Shown piece by piece: positions 7,914 through 15,507 of a stretch of DNA of 21,028 bases. This DNA comes from JBEKDJ01 sp050014415. Lineage in GTDB: Bacteria > Desulfobacterota > BSN033 > UBA1163. How positions within the stretch are numbered: the first letter of the stretch is position 1; each line of letters begins with the position of its first letter. Both the position numbers and the translations under genes were made by a program. Where the stretch lies: positions 1-21,028 of the forward strand of contig JBEKDJ010000053.1 of the NCBI GenBank assembly GCA_050014415.1. Reading direction: 5' to 3'. Under the pieces are notes generated by a model. It had not been told where the DNA came from. It saw nothing but the letters and a program-made list of their open reading frames with translations, and ran no database searches.

Positions 7914-7937
7914 AAACCGTACAAGATTTATGCCACC

Positions 7938-9014
7938 ATGTATAAATGTATCCTGACCAGTTCTGTCGTGGCCGCAGTGGTTGCTTTTCTGATCTTTGTC
8001 CCTCTAAGCCATGTCGAGGGAAATGCCCAGGGGACAAGGTCCGTCACAGACCGGATTGGGAGGACGGTGAAGGTGCCTTCAGAGCCAAAAAGAATCGCCT
8101 GTTTCTTTGGCCCATCCTATGAGAAGGTTTTCCTCTTGGGCTCTGCTGATAAGGTTGCAGTCATGTCTATACGTCAGCCCCCATGGGCACAGAGGCTCAA
8201 CCCAAATCTGAAAAAGGTTCCTTTGATGCCATCCTACAGTGATCCTGATGTGGAGAGAATCCTTGAATTAGGAATTGATCTGGTCTTTTACTGGGCGTTC
8301 CCCCAGCAAATAGAGAAGATGTCAGCCGCTGGAATCCCTGTGGTCTGCCTTCTTTCTGGAAGTAAATTGCCTGCAAACTTGGAAGCATACATCACAGAAT
8401 ACAAAGAGGAGATCCGTCTATATGGAGAGGTATTAGGAGAAAAGGCAAAGAAGATTGCCAGCGCTTATTGTGCTTACTATGACAAAAAGATCAGCAGGGT
8501 CCTCTCTATCACATCGAAGATACCAGTCAGTCAGAGGCCGAAAGTCTATTATATTAGTGGCAGAAACGTCTTCGGAACCCAGGGACGCTATTCTCTTGGA
8601 CACTGGCTGGTTGAAATGGCTGGGGGCACCTTCGTAGCAAAGGATTTAACCCAGTACCTTGTGGATGTCTCCATGGAGCAGATCATTACGTGGAATCCCG
8701 ACGTGATTGTTGTGGGGGGTCTCACATCACCCGATGCCATCCTAACCGATCCGAGATGGCAGGAGATCAAAGCTGTGACAGAAAAGAAAATTTACACTGC
8801 TCCGGAAGGGGTATTTATCTGGGGGCATGGAAGCAGCGAGGTCTTCTTATTCGTGATATACCTGGCCAAGATCCTGCATCCTGACAAATTCAGTGACCTG
8901 AATCTCGAACAGGAAGTGAAGGACTACTACGCTCAGTTCTACCATTATAACCTGAGCAACGATGAAGTGAATCGTATTCTGAACCATCTCCCACCAGTAG
9001 ACTTTGAGCGATAG
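7938..9014 (+). CDS. Periplasmic FecB/BtuF-like substrate-binding protein (system B)
   Basis: This is the binding protein of the second importer, 358 aa from ATG 7938. Residues 1-30 are a signal peptide (MYKCILTSSVVAAVVAFLIF core, likely cleavage near EGNA). The mature start VTDRIGRTVKVPSEPKRI (36-53) is the usual opening of this class, followed by FFGPSYEKVFLLGS. The second lobe has VSMEQIITWNPDVIVV (244-259) and GVFIWGHGSSE with WGHG at 295-298, where the system A and C proteins have DRP. The frame is open back to 7767, but that extension would encode the foldback repeat and bury the signal peptide, so the later ATG is chosen even though its ribosome site is weak. It is the last gene of the rightward operon. 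Ligand unknown; the WGHG change hints that it differs from system A. Confidence 0.9.
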   Translation: MYKCILTSSVVAAVVAFLIFVPLSHVEGNAQGTRSVTDRIGRTVKVPSEPKRIACFFGPSYEKVFLLGSADKVAVMSIRQPPWAQRLNPNLKKVPLMPSYSDPDVERILELGIDLVFYWAFPQQIEKMSAAGIPVVCLLSGSKLPANLEAYITEYKEEIRLYGEVLGEKAKKIASAYCAYYDKKISRVLSITSKIPVSQRPKVYYISGRNVFGTQGRYSLGHWLVEMAGGTFVAKDLTQYLVDVSMEQIITWNPDVIVVGGLTSPDAILTDPRWQEIKAVTEKKIYTAPEGVFIWGHGSSEVFLFVIYLAKILHPDKFSDLNLEQEVKDYYAQFYHYNLSNDEVNRILNHLPPVDFER

Positions 9015-9134
9015 AAATATGTCTCCTTAGAACCGATTTATGGATGGCGGTTTCATTTTAGTTACATTAAGATTTAGCATATTTATTAAAAACGCCCGTC
9101 TGCGTTCAATCTCCTGTCCGCAAAAGGGTTTGTT

Positions 9135-9338
9135 TTAAATGTGGATCCATCGTTTTTGAAGACTACAGTAAGCGAGTAAACCTGCCAGGAAAGCCACGCC
9201 CATATTCCACATGGCTGTACCTGCGGTGATAAGGAGGACAAAAAGGTTCTGCTTTTTCAGCTTAACATCCAGGGATTTGATCTTCATAATATACTCAGAG
9301 CCGTTCATACCCGTGAAAAAACGATGACTTATGGCCAT
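9135..9338 (-). CDS. Small one-helix membrane protein or transporter remnant
   Basis: This 67-aa frame has a hydrophobic stretch, VLLITAGTAMWNMGVAFLAG, followed by LLAYCSLQKRW. Possible starts are ATG 9336-9338, an internal ATG, or MKIKSLDV at 9285-9287; none has a strong ribosome site. The 'TAG...NMGVAFLAGLLAY' ending resembles the C-terminal helix of some larger anion or nucleobase transporters, so it may be the surviving tail of a deleted gene rather than a real small gene. That resemblance is from memory and unverified. It lies between the convergent system B operon and the end of the system C operon, next to a decayed gene start at 9402-9440. Confidence 0.35.
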   Translation of the reverse strand: MAISHRFFTGMNGSEYIMKIKSLDVKLKKQNLFVLLITAGTAMWNMGVAFLAGLLAYCSLQKRWIHI

Positions 9339-9401
9339 CTTTATTGTAAAGTTAATTTCGTCTCAAGGCATCGAACCCTTATAAAAATAAAAGGATAAAC
9401 T

Positions 9402-9440
9402 CTACACCAATATCACAATAACAAGTTTGCGTATATTCAT
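9402..9440 (-). pseudogene. Decayed start of a gene for a secreted protein
   Basis: A strong ribosome site AAAGGAG (9453-9447) is followed after 6 nt by ATG and a 12-codon frame MNIRKLVIVILV that ends at TAG (9402-9404). This is the basic end plus beginning of the hydrophobic core of a signal peptide, cut short by a stop. No obvious continuation in another frame was found. It looks like the 5' end of a lost gene downstream of the system C permease. Confidence 0.4.
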
Positions 9441-9477
9441 ATAAGTCTCCTTTGACGAATTAAAATGAGAAAGCTAT

Positions 9478-10497
9478 TCAAATCATGCTTTTGCTTTTAT
9501 TGATACGGAATAACAATATCAAGAAAAGAGGTATGCCGATAAATGACATGGTCACTCCCAAAGGCATTTCCCGGATAAAAGCACTGCGTGATAAATCGTC
9601 TGCCAAAACCAGCAGCGCTGCTCCAAGTAGGGCGCTTAACGGCAGTAACAAACGGTTGTCCTGTCCTGTGAGCAGCCGCCCAAAATGCGGTACCACCAGT
9701 CCAATCCAAGCAACGATCCCGGCCAGTGTCACGGTAAGCGAAGACACCAAAGTAGCAGATAGGATGGATAAAAGCCTCCAAATGGTGGGATTGACTCCTA
9801 GCGTGGCGGCTTCTTCTCCTAGACTTAATACATTCAACGCCTTGCCGCAAATTAACATACCGGCAATCCCGATTGCAAAAAAAGGCAGGGTCAGGAGAAT
9901 ATCTTTACCGTGTGCAAGGCTGAGGCTGCCCATGGCCCAAGGCATGAGGTTGGGCAATACCTTGTCCTCGTTCATCTTGTATTCAAGTAATTTGAAGATT
10001 ACCAGAAACAGTCCTCCGGTGATTATGCCTGATAGAATCAGCATTAACATCCGATCGCCTTTGTAGGTATAGGCAAGTGCCAAAGTAATACCCACTGCTA
10101 GTAAACCGCCGCTAAATGCCATTAACTGGATTACCGGCAGACTGAAATCCAGTATGAAGCCGAGCATCAAACCACATAAGGCACCGCCCATTACACCAAG
10201 CAGTTCCGGGGATACAAGAGGATTGCGAAATATGGCTTGGAACGTTGTCCCTGACATAGATAATGCTATGCCGACCAATATTCCCACAATCAGGCGTGGT
10301 AACCGGAGCGTGAAAACAAGTTCTTGGATGATTTGATATTGATTTTCAGCCATTTGCGGAATTTTGATTCCGCAAAAAATATAGAACAGGTCGGCTATAC
10401 TGATCGGATAACGTCCTGATGCCAGAGAAGCGAACGATATACCTATCAGAATCACTATCAGTATTGTAAATATAATCAGATTTCGCTTTTTAAGCAT
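9478..10497 (-). CDS. FecCD-type ABC transporter permease 2 (system C)
   Basis: This is an inner-membrane permease of 339 aa. Motifs include SGTTFQAIFRNPLVSP, ELLGVMGGALCG, the coupling-loop region SLGEEAATLGVN, and VAWIGLVVPHFGRLLTG. It is a close paralogue of the permease at 12317-13336: both share KALNVLSLGEEAATLG and SATLVSSLTVTLAG, and the DNA is visibly similar. It ends the system C operon and begins 1 nt after the binding-protein gene. Two different permeases with a single ATPase suggest a FecC/FecD-like heterodimeric pore, or one redundant copy. It is more distant from the permeases of systems A and B. Confidence 0.93.
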   Translation of the reverse strand: MLKKRNLIIFTILIVILIGISFASLASGRYPISIADLFYIFCGIKIPQMAENQYQIIQELVFTLRLPRLIVGILVGIALSMSGTTFQAIFRNPLVSPELLGVMGGALCGLMLGFILDFSLPVIQLMAFSGGLLAVGITLALAYTYKGDRMLMLILSGIITGGLFLVIFKLLEYKMNEDKVLPNLMPWAMGSLSLAHGKDILLTLPFFAIGIAGMLICGKALNVLSLGEEAATLGVNPTIWRLLSILSATLVSSLTVTLAGIVAWIGLVVPHFGRLLTGQDNRLLLPLSALLGAALLVLADDLSRSAFIREMPLGVTMSFIGIPLFLILLFRINKSKSMI

Positions 10498-10498
10498 T

Positions 10499-11491
10499 TT
10501 ATAATCCCTCCGTGTTAATCATTTTCCACTTTTCCGAATCTAGTTTTACCTGAAGGAATTCCTGGAAAAATTTTTCGGTCATCGGTTTATAACCCTCAGG
10601 AAATCTTTCCGGATACAATTTTGATGCCAGCCACCATGATCCCATTAATTGGAACATAGAAACCGGACGATCCATCCAACTGACAGGGGCGTCGGGGATG
10701 ATATATACCTTGCCTGATTTAACCGCACGCAGAGTCTTCCAGCCGGGCAGGGTACGGATCTTTGCCGCAAATTCACGGTCGTTGATGATAACCACATCAG
10801 GATTGTATTCCAGAACCTGTTCAAATGTCACTTTGAATCGAACCTTGTTTAAGGCTGATCCGGGAGGAAAGGCATTTTGACCTCCGGCATATGAGATGAC
10901 ATGATCGTGGACAGTGTTGCCGGCTGCGGTTTCGCAGCCGTTGGGACTGCTCGCGTAATAAACTTTCAGTCTTTTTCCGTCAGGAATGGAACCGACCCGC
11001 TTTTTCAGATCTAACAGCATATTTCCAACGAATTCTGCCAAATGAGCGGCACGTTTCTGAGCCTGGGCGACACGGCCGATTTCCATGATTGATTCCGGAT
11101 AGTCTTCGAATCTCTCGAATTTGATATTGACCACTTCGATTTCGGCATTCTTCGACATATTCTCGCTCATGATTTCCCGCCTGACGAAATCGGCCAGGAT
11201 GATGGCGGTTGGTTTCTGCAGCAGCAGACTTTCAACGTTCATTCCTCCCATTTCCCGGCTTCCGACAGCTTCTTTTTCAAGTACCTCTTTTTTCACAAAG
11301 AGCTTTTGCATTTGCAGTGACCGCCCAACATTGGGATTGTTCCATGCGCATAGGGCTTCCGGCGATACCGCATAAATCAGCCACGTTACTGAAATATGGC
11401 CGCCGATCAATCGAGGTATCGGCGCTGCTTTGTTCTCAATTGGTATTACGACATTGCAGAAAAGAATGATTAAGAGAATAATTATTTTCAT
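10499..11491 (-). CDS. Periplasmic binding protein, divergent FecB-like (system C)
   Basis: This is a 330-aa periplasmic binding protein of the TroA-like class. Residues 1-23 are a signal peptide (MKIIILLIILFCNVVI core). The usual D-x-x-G-R-x-V-x-V-P opening is missing; the mature protein goes straight to RLIGGHISVTWLIYAVSPEALCAW, the strand that normally follows it. The second lobe is typical: VTFEQVLEYNPDVVII (221-236) and SWMDRPVSMF (271-280). ATG 11489-11491 has GGAG about 7 nt upstream. It is in the middle of the system C operon, 47 nt after the ATPase gene and 1 nt before the second permease. The shortened N-terminus and MDRP motif suggest a ligand unlike that of systems A and B. Molybdate/tungstate-type ligands are known for some FecCD importers (MolBCA), which fits the WtpA-like neighbour. 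Confidence 0.88.
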   Translation of the reverse strand: MKIIILLIILFCNVVIPIENKAAPIPRLIGGHISVTWLIYAVSPEALCAWNNPNVGRSLQMQKLFVKKEVLEKEAVGSREMGGMNVESLLLQKPTAIILADFVRREIMSENMSKNAEIEVVNIKFERFEDYPESIMEIGRVAQAQKRAAHLAEFVGNMLLDLKKRVGSIPDGKRLKVYYASSPNGCETAAGNTVHDHVISYAGGQNAFPPGSALNKVRFKVTFEQVLEYNPDVVIINDREFAAKIRTLPGWKTLRAVKSGKVYIIPDAPVSWMDRPVSMFQLMGSWWLASKLYPERFPEGYKPMTEKFFQEFLQVKLDSEKWKMINTEGL

Positions 11492-11538
11492 AGGTTACTC
11501 CATTGGTGGAAATTGGAATATATTACTGTTCAGACTGC

Positions 11539-12324
11539 TCAAAGTCCAACCCCTAACATCGGCAGACAGCAAAGTTGATCTGCGACTTTGGTAACTACCA
11601 CGTCTGCATCATATAAGCTCATCAGGTTCTCCCGGGTAATACATTGTCCGGCTTTGCCGGCCGTGAGAACCGATCCGTTCTGATTCATCATCACCACTTC
11701 GCCACCCGTCCACAGGGCATGCTCGGGATGATGGGTGGTGAGGACAAATGATATGCCAGTAGAACTTAATTCTCGAAGCAACCGGAATAGTTTAACCTGA
11801 TTGCCGTAGTCAAGACCATTTTCCGGTTCATCCATAACACAAACAGGAGCTTGCTGTGCTAACGTACGGGCAATCAGAACCATCTGGCGTTGCCCGCTGC
11901 TGAGTTCAGCAAACGAACGATCGGCAAGATCCGTCAGACGCATTTGAAGCAATGCCTTTTCCGCTGCCGCGCGGTCGTCATTGCTGTAACGCCGAAAGCA
12001 CCCTTCATATGCGGTTCTCCCCATCAACACCATATCCATTACTGAGAAAGAAACATTTGCATGATGTAGCTGGGGCACATAAGAAAAATATCTGGCCCGT
12101 TCACGGTGCGATACTATGGTCATATCCTTTCCGGAAGCAAAAATTTTTCCGGAGCGAGGTTTCAACAGCCCCAGTATCATTTTAACCAGCGTGGTTTTAC
12201 CGCAGCCGTTTGGTCCGAGCAGAGACATTATTATACCTTTTTTCAACGATAGCGAGACATTGTTTACAACATCACCGCGGCCATAATTGAAAAATAATTG
12301 TTTGACATTCAGCAATTCAGACAT
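11539..12324 (-). CDS. FecE-like ABC transporter ATP-binding protein (system C)
   Basis: This is the ATPase subunit of the third importer, 261 aa. It has Walker A GPNGCGKTT at 37-45, a Q-loop glutamine in VPQLHH near 85, a variant signature LSSGQRQ at 141-147 (serine for the first glycine), Walker B VCVMDEP at 161-167, and the switch histidine in LTTHHP near 198. NGLDYGNQ replaces the more common SHLD after Walker B. It overlaps the upstream permease gene by 8 nt and precedes the binding-protein gene by 47 nt. It is the only ATPase in this four-gene operon and should serve both paralogous permeases. Confidence 0.93.
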   Translation of the reverse strand: MSELLNVKQLFFNYGRGDVVNNVSLSLKKGIIMSLLGPNGCGKTTLVKMILGLLKPRSGKIFASGKDMTIVSHRERARYFSYVPQLHHANVSFSVMDMVLMGRTAYEGCFRRYSNDDRAAAEKALLQMRLTDLADRSFAELSSGQRQMVLIARTLAQQAPVCVMDEPENGLDYGNQVKLFRLLRELSSTGISFVLTTHHPEHALWTGGEVVMMNQNGSVLTAGKAGQCITRENLMSLYDADVVVTKVADQLCCLPMLGVGL

Positions 12325-13336
12325 GAAAACCTCCTTCTTTACTTTGATATAATAAAATCATGAATACCGGAATGCCGATGATTGAAATAGTTAAACTGGT
12401 GGGAATGGTACTACTGTATAAGCTGCGGGTGCAGTCATCTGCCATCAGCAGAACTAGTGCTCCGATTATTCCGCTGACTGGCAACAGCAGTCGATTGTCT
12501 GATCCGATCAGCAACCGGCCAAAATGGGGAGTAATCAATCCGATCCATGCGATCATTCCCGCAAGCGTGACAGTCAGTGACGATACCAGCGTGGCGGAGC
12601 CAATGGCTATTACCCGCCAGAAAATTGGGTTGATTCCCAGTGTGGCAGCCTCTTCTCCCAAACTCAACACATTCAGAGCTTTACTGCAAACAAGTATGCC
12701 GGAAAAACCGATCGCGAACATCGGCAGGGTCAGTAATACTTTAGGACCGGTTGCCATGCCCAAACCTCCGTCCAACCAGTATCCCAGACTGGCAAACATC
12801 TGTTCTGGCTCGACGCCGTAAATTATTAAAAAACTAAGACTACCGAACAGGGCGGCGCAGATAATCCCTGCCAGGACAAGGATTAGCAGCCTATCGCCGC
12901 GATGATAAATCCTGGAAATCAGCAATGTCAGCCCGACGGCAATTATCCCGAAGCTAAATGACAATAACTGTATGAAAAATGAGTTAACCCCCAAGATGAC
13001 GCCGATGATTACACCGAACGCCGATCCGGCCATTACTCCCAGCAAGTCCGGTGATACAAGAGGGTTACGAAACATCGCCTGGAATGTTGTCCCAGCCATT
13101 GCCAACGCCACTCCGATCAGTAACGCCGCGCCGATTCGCGGCAGACGCATCATAAACAGCAACTGCTCCAGAATCTGCCGATGTTCGGCATCAATACTAA
13201 TACTCGGAAGACCGAACAGTACTCGAAGTTGCTCGGTTATCGGCGCAGAGTAGCGCCCCATTGTCAATGAACTAACAGTCAGTACTGCTAATGCTGCAAT
13301 AAGACTAAAAACGATAATAGATTTTTTTCTCGTCAT
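12317..13336 (-). CDS. FecCD-type ABC transporter permease 1 (system C)
   Basis: This is an inner-membrane permease, 339 aa, first gene of the system C block. Motifs are AGTTFQAMFRNPLVSP, DLLGVMAGSAFG, SLGEEAATLGIN in the coupling loop, and IAWIGLITPHFGRLLIG. An AAGGAG site lies just upstream of its ATG. It pairs in sequence with the permease at 9478-10497, which points to a local gene duplication with the ATPase and binding-protein genes lying in between. It overlaps the ATPase start by 8 nt. The 142-bp gap from the WtpA-like gene upstream may hold its own promoter, but none stands out. Confidence 0.93.
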   Translation of the reverse strand: MTRKKSIIVFSLIAALAVLTVSSLTMGRYSAPITEQLRVLFGLPSISIDAEHRQILEQLLFMMRLPRIGAALLIGVALAMAGTTFQAMFRNPLVSPDLLGVMAGSAFGVIIGVILGVNSFFIQLLSFSFGIIAVGLTLLISRIYHRGDRLLILVLAGIICAALFGSLSFLIIYGVEPEQMFASLGYWLDGGLGMATGPKVLLTLPMFAIGFSGILVCSKALNVLSLGEEAATLGINPIFWRVIAIGSATLVSSLTVTLAGMIAWIGLITPHFGRLLIGSDNRLLLPVSGIIGALVLLMADDCTRSLYSSTIPTSLTISIIGIPVFMILLYQSKEGGFHV

Positions 13337-13478
13337 CTGTTACTCCTTATGGACTTTCAAAATAATATACCGTTATAAATTTTTGCTACTTATCAGATGA
13401 TTATGTAACGATCTTTTTGGATGAGAACCGTGAGAAAAATGACAATCCTGCTTTTGCGGTTATGGAGTTTTTTCAATT

Positions 13479-14522
13479 TTACCTGATATAACTTTTGAGC
13501 ATTTGGGGTATCTTGTCGAGATCGCTGCTAATGACAGGCCTTACGGGCATCAGGCCTGATTGTTCAACGATAGTCATGCCGATGTCGCTGAACAATAGTC
13601 GTAGCCATTCAATGGCTAAATCTTGATTGGCGAAGCGCCTGGGGATCGTTATCCCGAAAAAAATGGGTTCCCCGTGAAGAATCATGGACTCTCCCGGTTT
13701 GCTCCCGCTGATTTTCAAGGCAGCCTGCCGGTAGTAACCCTTAAATTCGCTGCTGGACAGATTGATTTCGTCAGGCAATAGGATATGTTGAACGCCACCC
13801 TGGTGAGCATGGGTCCCGTAGCTGAAGATATAGCCGGACTTACTCTCCTGTATCGTAGACCGATTCAGCACTTTACTATGAGAAGTCATTATCTTGTCAT
13901 AGAAACCCGGTATCTTGTAGTACTGCTCAGCCAGTTGCAAAACCATAAGCGCCCGGTAACCTCCTGGATCTCCATCCGCTGCAGGATGCCATAATGTAAC
14001 GCCATCTCTCTGCAAAATCTCATGCCAGTTTTCCTGATTAATCTGATCGGCATACATAGACTCCTTTGTATAACGGAGCGCCATCTGACTTGAGGCAAAA
14101 ATGATATACCAATCTGCATGTTCCGGAAACATCAATCTAGGAATGAGCCCGTAATCCGCGGAGCCCAGAACACCGCATTCCTTTCCATCCATAACTTCAC
14201 GTACGAGATTGACGCTGCCTCCCATCTCTGCCACCAATTCAACATCAGGATTCAAACGCTTGAATTCCTTGTTTAGCTCGCTAAATGCGGCATTGAGGCC
14301 GCCGGCATGTTTGATGACAAGTTTTCCCGACAGTTTGTTTGTTTTCTCTTGCATGAAGATTCCTTTTGGTGATGTTGTGACCGTTGAGCCGGAGACTCCT
14401 GCCGGGTTCTGCTTTTCGTCTGCGAATCCAGCAGACGAACAAATCATCATAAGAATTGTCAGAAAAAAGACCATCCCCCTTCTCCTCTTATAAAATGAAT
14501 TTATAATATGAAGAGTCTTCAT
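13479..14522 (-). CDS. WtpA/ModA-like tungstate/molybdate-type binding protein, orphan
   Basis: This is a type II periplasmic binding protein of the archaeal-type ModA/WtpA group, 347 aa, exported by a signal peptide (basic KRRRG, then a hydrophobic core, cleavage after GFA). Family marks are KLVIKHAGGLNAAFSELNKEF (67-87), EMGGSVNLVREV (99-110), SADYGLIPRLMFPEHADWYIIFASS (121-145) and GDPGGYRALMVLQLAEQYY (184-202). No WtpB/WtpC or ModB/ModC genes are nearby; the next genes downstream are the FecCD-type system C. Binding of molybdate/tungstate is inferred from the family, and the metal-coordinating acids would need alignment. ATG 14520-14522 has AGAGGG upstream and keeps the basic n-region; ATG 14472-14474 with a strong AGGAG site is the alternative. 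A truncated copy of this gene lies at 15328-15483. Confidence 0.82.
   Translation of the reverse strand: MKTLHIINSFYKRRRGMVFFLTILMMICSSAGFADEKQNPAGVSGSTVTTSPKGIFMQEKTNKLSGKLVIKHAGGLNAAFSELNKEFKRLNPDVELVAEMGGSVNLVREVMDGKECGVLGSADYGLIPRLMFPEHADWYIIFASSQMALRYTKESMYADQINQENWHEILQRDGVTLWHPAADGDPGGYRALMVLQLAEQYYKIPGFYDKIMTSHSKVLNRSTIQESKSGYIFSYGTHAHQGGVQHILLPDEINLSSSEFKGYYRQAALKISGSKPGESMILHGEPIFFGITIPRRFANQDLAIEWLRLLFSDIGMTIVEQSGLMPVRPVISSDLDKIPQMLKSYIR
14490..14504. repeat. Shared 15-bp leader repeat, copy 1
   Basis: ATAAAATGAATTTAT at 14490-14504 is identical to 15238-15252, just upstream of the exported cNMP-fold gene. A worn version lies near 15466-15475 in the truncated WtpA-like copy. On the minus strand each is followed by a purine-rich ribosome site. 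It suggests that the 5' ends of these genes derive from one duplicated leader, or that the repeat is a shared regulatory site. Confidence 0.5.
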
Positions 14523-14559
14523 GATTCTAACCCTCTGAAAAATATTGTATTTGTCTGCA

Positions 14560-15222
14560 CTATCTCATCAGACCTTTTGTCAGCTTTTCTTTATCCCCTT
14601 CCTGCATGTTGTAAATGTCTACATTGTATTTAGTTTTAAAAAGATCTTGGCGAGTGTCAATCACCTTTTGCGCCAATATTCCCAGTAAGTTTCGCAACAT
14701 GATGCTTTGGGCCGGATAGACCTGCTCATTATAATACGCGACAAGCATTTCTCCTGTCATATCCAAAAGATCACAACCTTCGGGAAGAGGTTTCTTTTTA
14801 ATGGTAAAAAGTTCTTTGTGACCTAACCCTTCCTGAAAACTGCTCAGGCTGGGAATCTCGCCCATCATGGCGCCAGGCTCACCAAACTTGGGCATATCAT
14901 ATTTAAACCGGCGGGGAGCTAACTCTTTCTGGGGATAGCCTTTTAAGAATACTTTGAATGTTCCGGGAGCAAACTCTGGGGGGAACATATCACCAGGTTC
15001 TAAATGAGTGATCTTAGGCTTCATTGCTTCCAGCAAAGCAATGAGCTGCTTGTCTTCAATGTCCCGAAATAATGTCATACTTTTGAGTTCCGGTAACCAT
15101 GCGCGATAATCTTGGTTTTCCATGACGACCTTTTCTTTTGTCTGCGCCTCCTGGGCCAGAACAGGTGATGCCAGGAATGCTGCGAGAATCAGAAACAAAC
15201 ATATAGTCCCAATCCTTTTCAT
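14560..15222 (-). CDS. Exported protein with cyclic-nucleotide-binding-like fold
   Basis: This 220-aa protein has a clear Sec signal peptide (MKRIGTICLFLILAAFLASPVLA, cleavage after 23). The body resembles the sensor half of Crp/Fnr-type regulators: LKSMTLFRDIEDKQLIALLE (46-65), then ITHLEPGDMF (71-80), VFLKG, GEPGAMMGEIPSLSS (114-128) at the place of the phosphate-binding cassette, and a long C-helix AQSIMLRNLLGILAQKVIDT (171-190). No DNA-binding domain follows. The key R of a true cAMP cassette is not evident, so it may bind another ligand or only serve as a protein partner. A GGAAGGAG ribosome site precedes the ATG. It lies 37 nt upstream of the WtpA-like gene, so it is probably co-transcribed and acts in the periplasm. 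Function unknown. Confidence 0.7.
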   Translation of the reverse strand: MKRIGTICLFLILAAFLASPVLAQEAQTKEKVVMENQDYRAWLPELKSMTLFRDIEDKQLIALLEAMKPKITHLEPGDMFPPEFAPGTFKVFLKGYPQKELAPRRFKYDMPKFGEPGAMMGEIPSLSSFQEGLGHKELFTIKKKPLPEGCDLLDMTGEMLVAYYNEQVYPAQSIMLRNLLGILAQKVIDTRQDLFKTKYNVDIYNMQEGDKEKLTKGLMR

Positions 15223-15237
15223 GCTATTTCTCCTTCC

Positions 15238-15252
15238 ATAAAATGAATTTAT
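15238..15252. repeat. Shared 15-bp leader repeat, copy 2
   Basis: This is an exact match to 14490-14504, placed in the 5' leader of the exported cNMP-fold gene directly before its GGAAGGAG ribosome site. Confidence 0.5.
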
Positions 15253-15259
15253 CAGATAC

Positions 15260-15276
15260 CTGAATCGTCCATTCAG
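15260..15276. promoter_or_regulatory. 17-bp palindrome upstream of the cNMP-fold gene
   Basis: CTGAAT and ATTCAG are perfect inverted arms around a 5-bp centre (CGTCC), 38 bp upstream of the start codon. Candidate operator; no clear promoter hexamers could be assigned with it. Confidence 0.3.
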
Positions 15277-15327
15277 TTACTGTTCTGTTTATTTCCCGCC
15301 TTCTTGAACCCCTCACCGGCAAGGAAG

Positions 15328-15483
15328 TCAAGCACTTCCATGCAAGCCTGGACGGTGATGTTCCTGTTCGGAGACCCCTGTCGGACTCTGCTTCTCTTTT
15401 GTGAATCCCACAGATGAGTAAAGCATGATCAGAACTGATAAAAAGATAACTATTCTGCCCCTCTCATAATGAATCTTTGCCAT
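15328..15483 (-). pseudogene. Truncated copy of the WtpA-like binding-protein gene
   Basis: A 51-codon frame starts at ATG 15481-15483 after a GAGAGG site and stops at TGA 15328-15330. Its signal-peptide region aligns with the intact gene at 13479-14522: RIVIFLSVLIMLYSSVGF against MVFFLTILMMICSSAGF, then KEKQSPTGVS against DEKQNPAGVS. The DNA is similar too (shared GGAGAC-CCTG and AATCC blocks). Homology ends after about 40 codons. Another frame continues to a stop at 15273-15275 with MEVLDFLAGEGFKKAGN, which could be a binding-protein C-terminus left by an internal deletion; this part is speculative. Confidence 0.7.
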
Positions 15484-15507
15484 TTCAACCTCTCAAACTC
15501 ATGGGGT

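Noticed and set aside
9027..9054. Terminator hairpin after the system B operon
   Set aside because: Only a 5-bp AACCG/CGGTT stem with a 12-nt loop and a poor T-run is visible, too weak to call.
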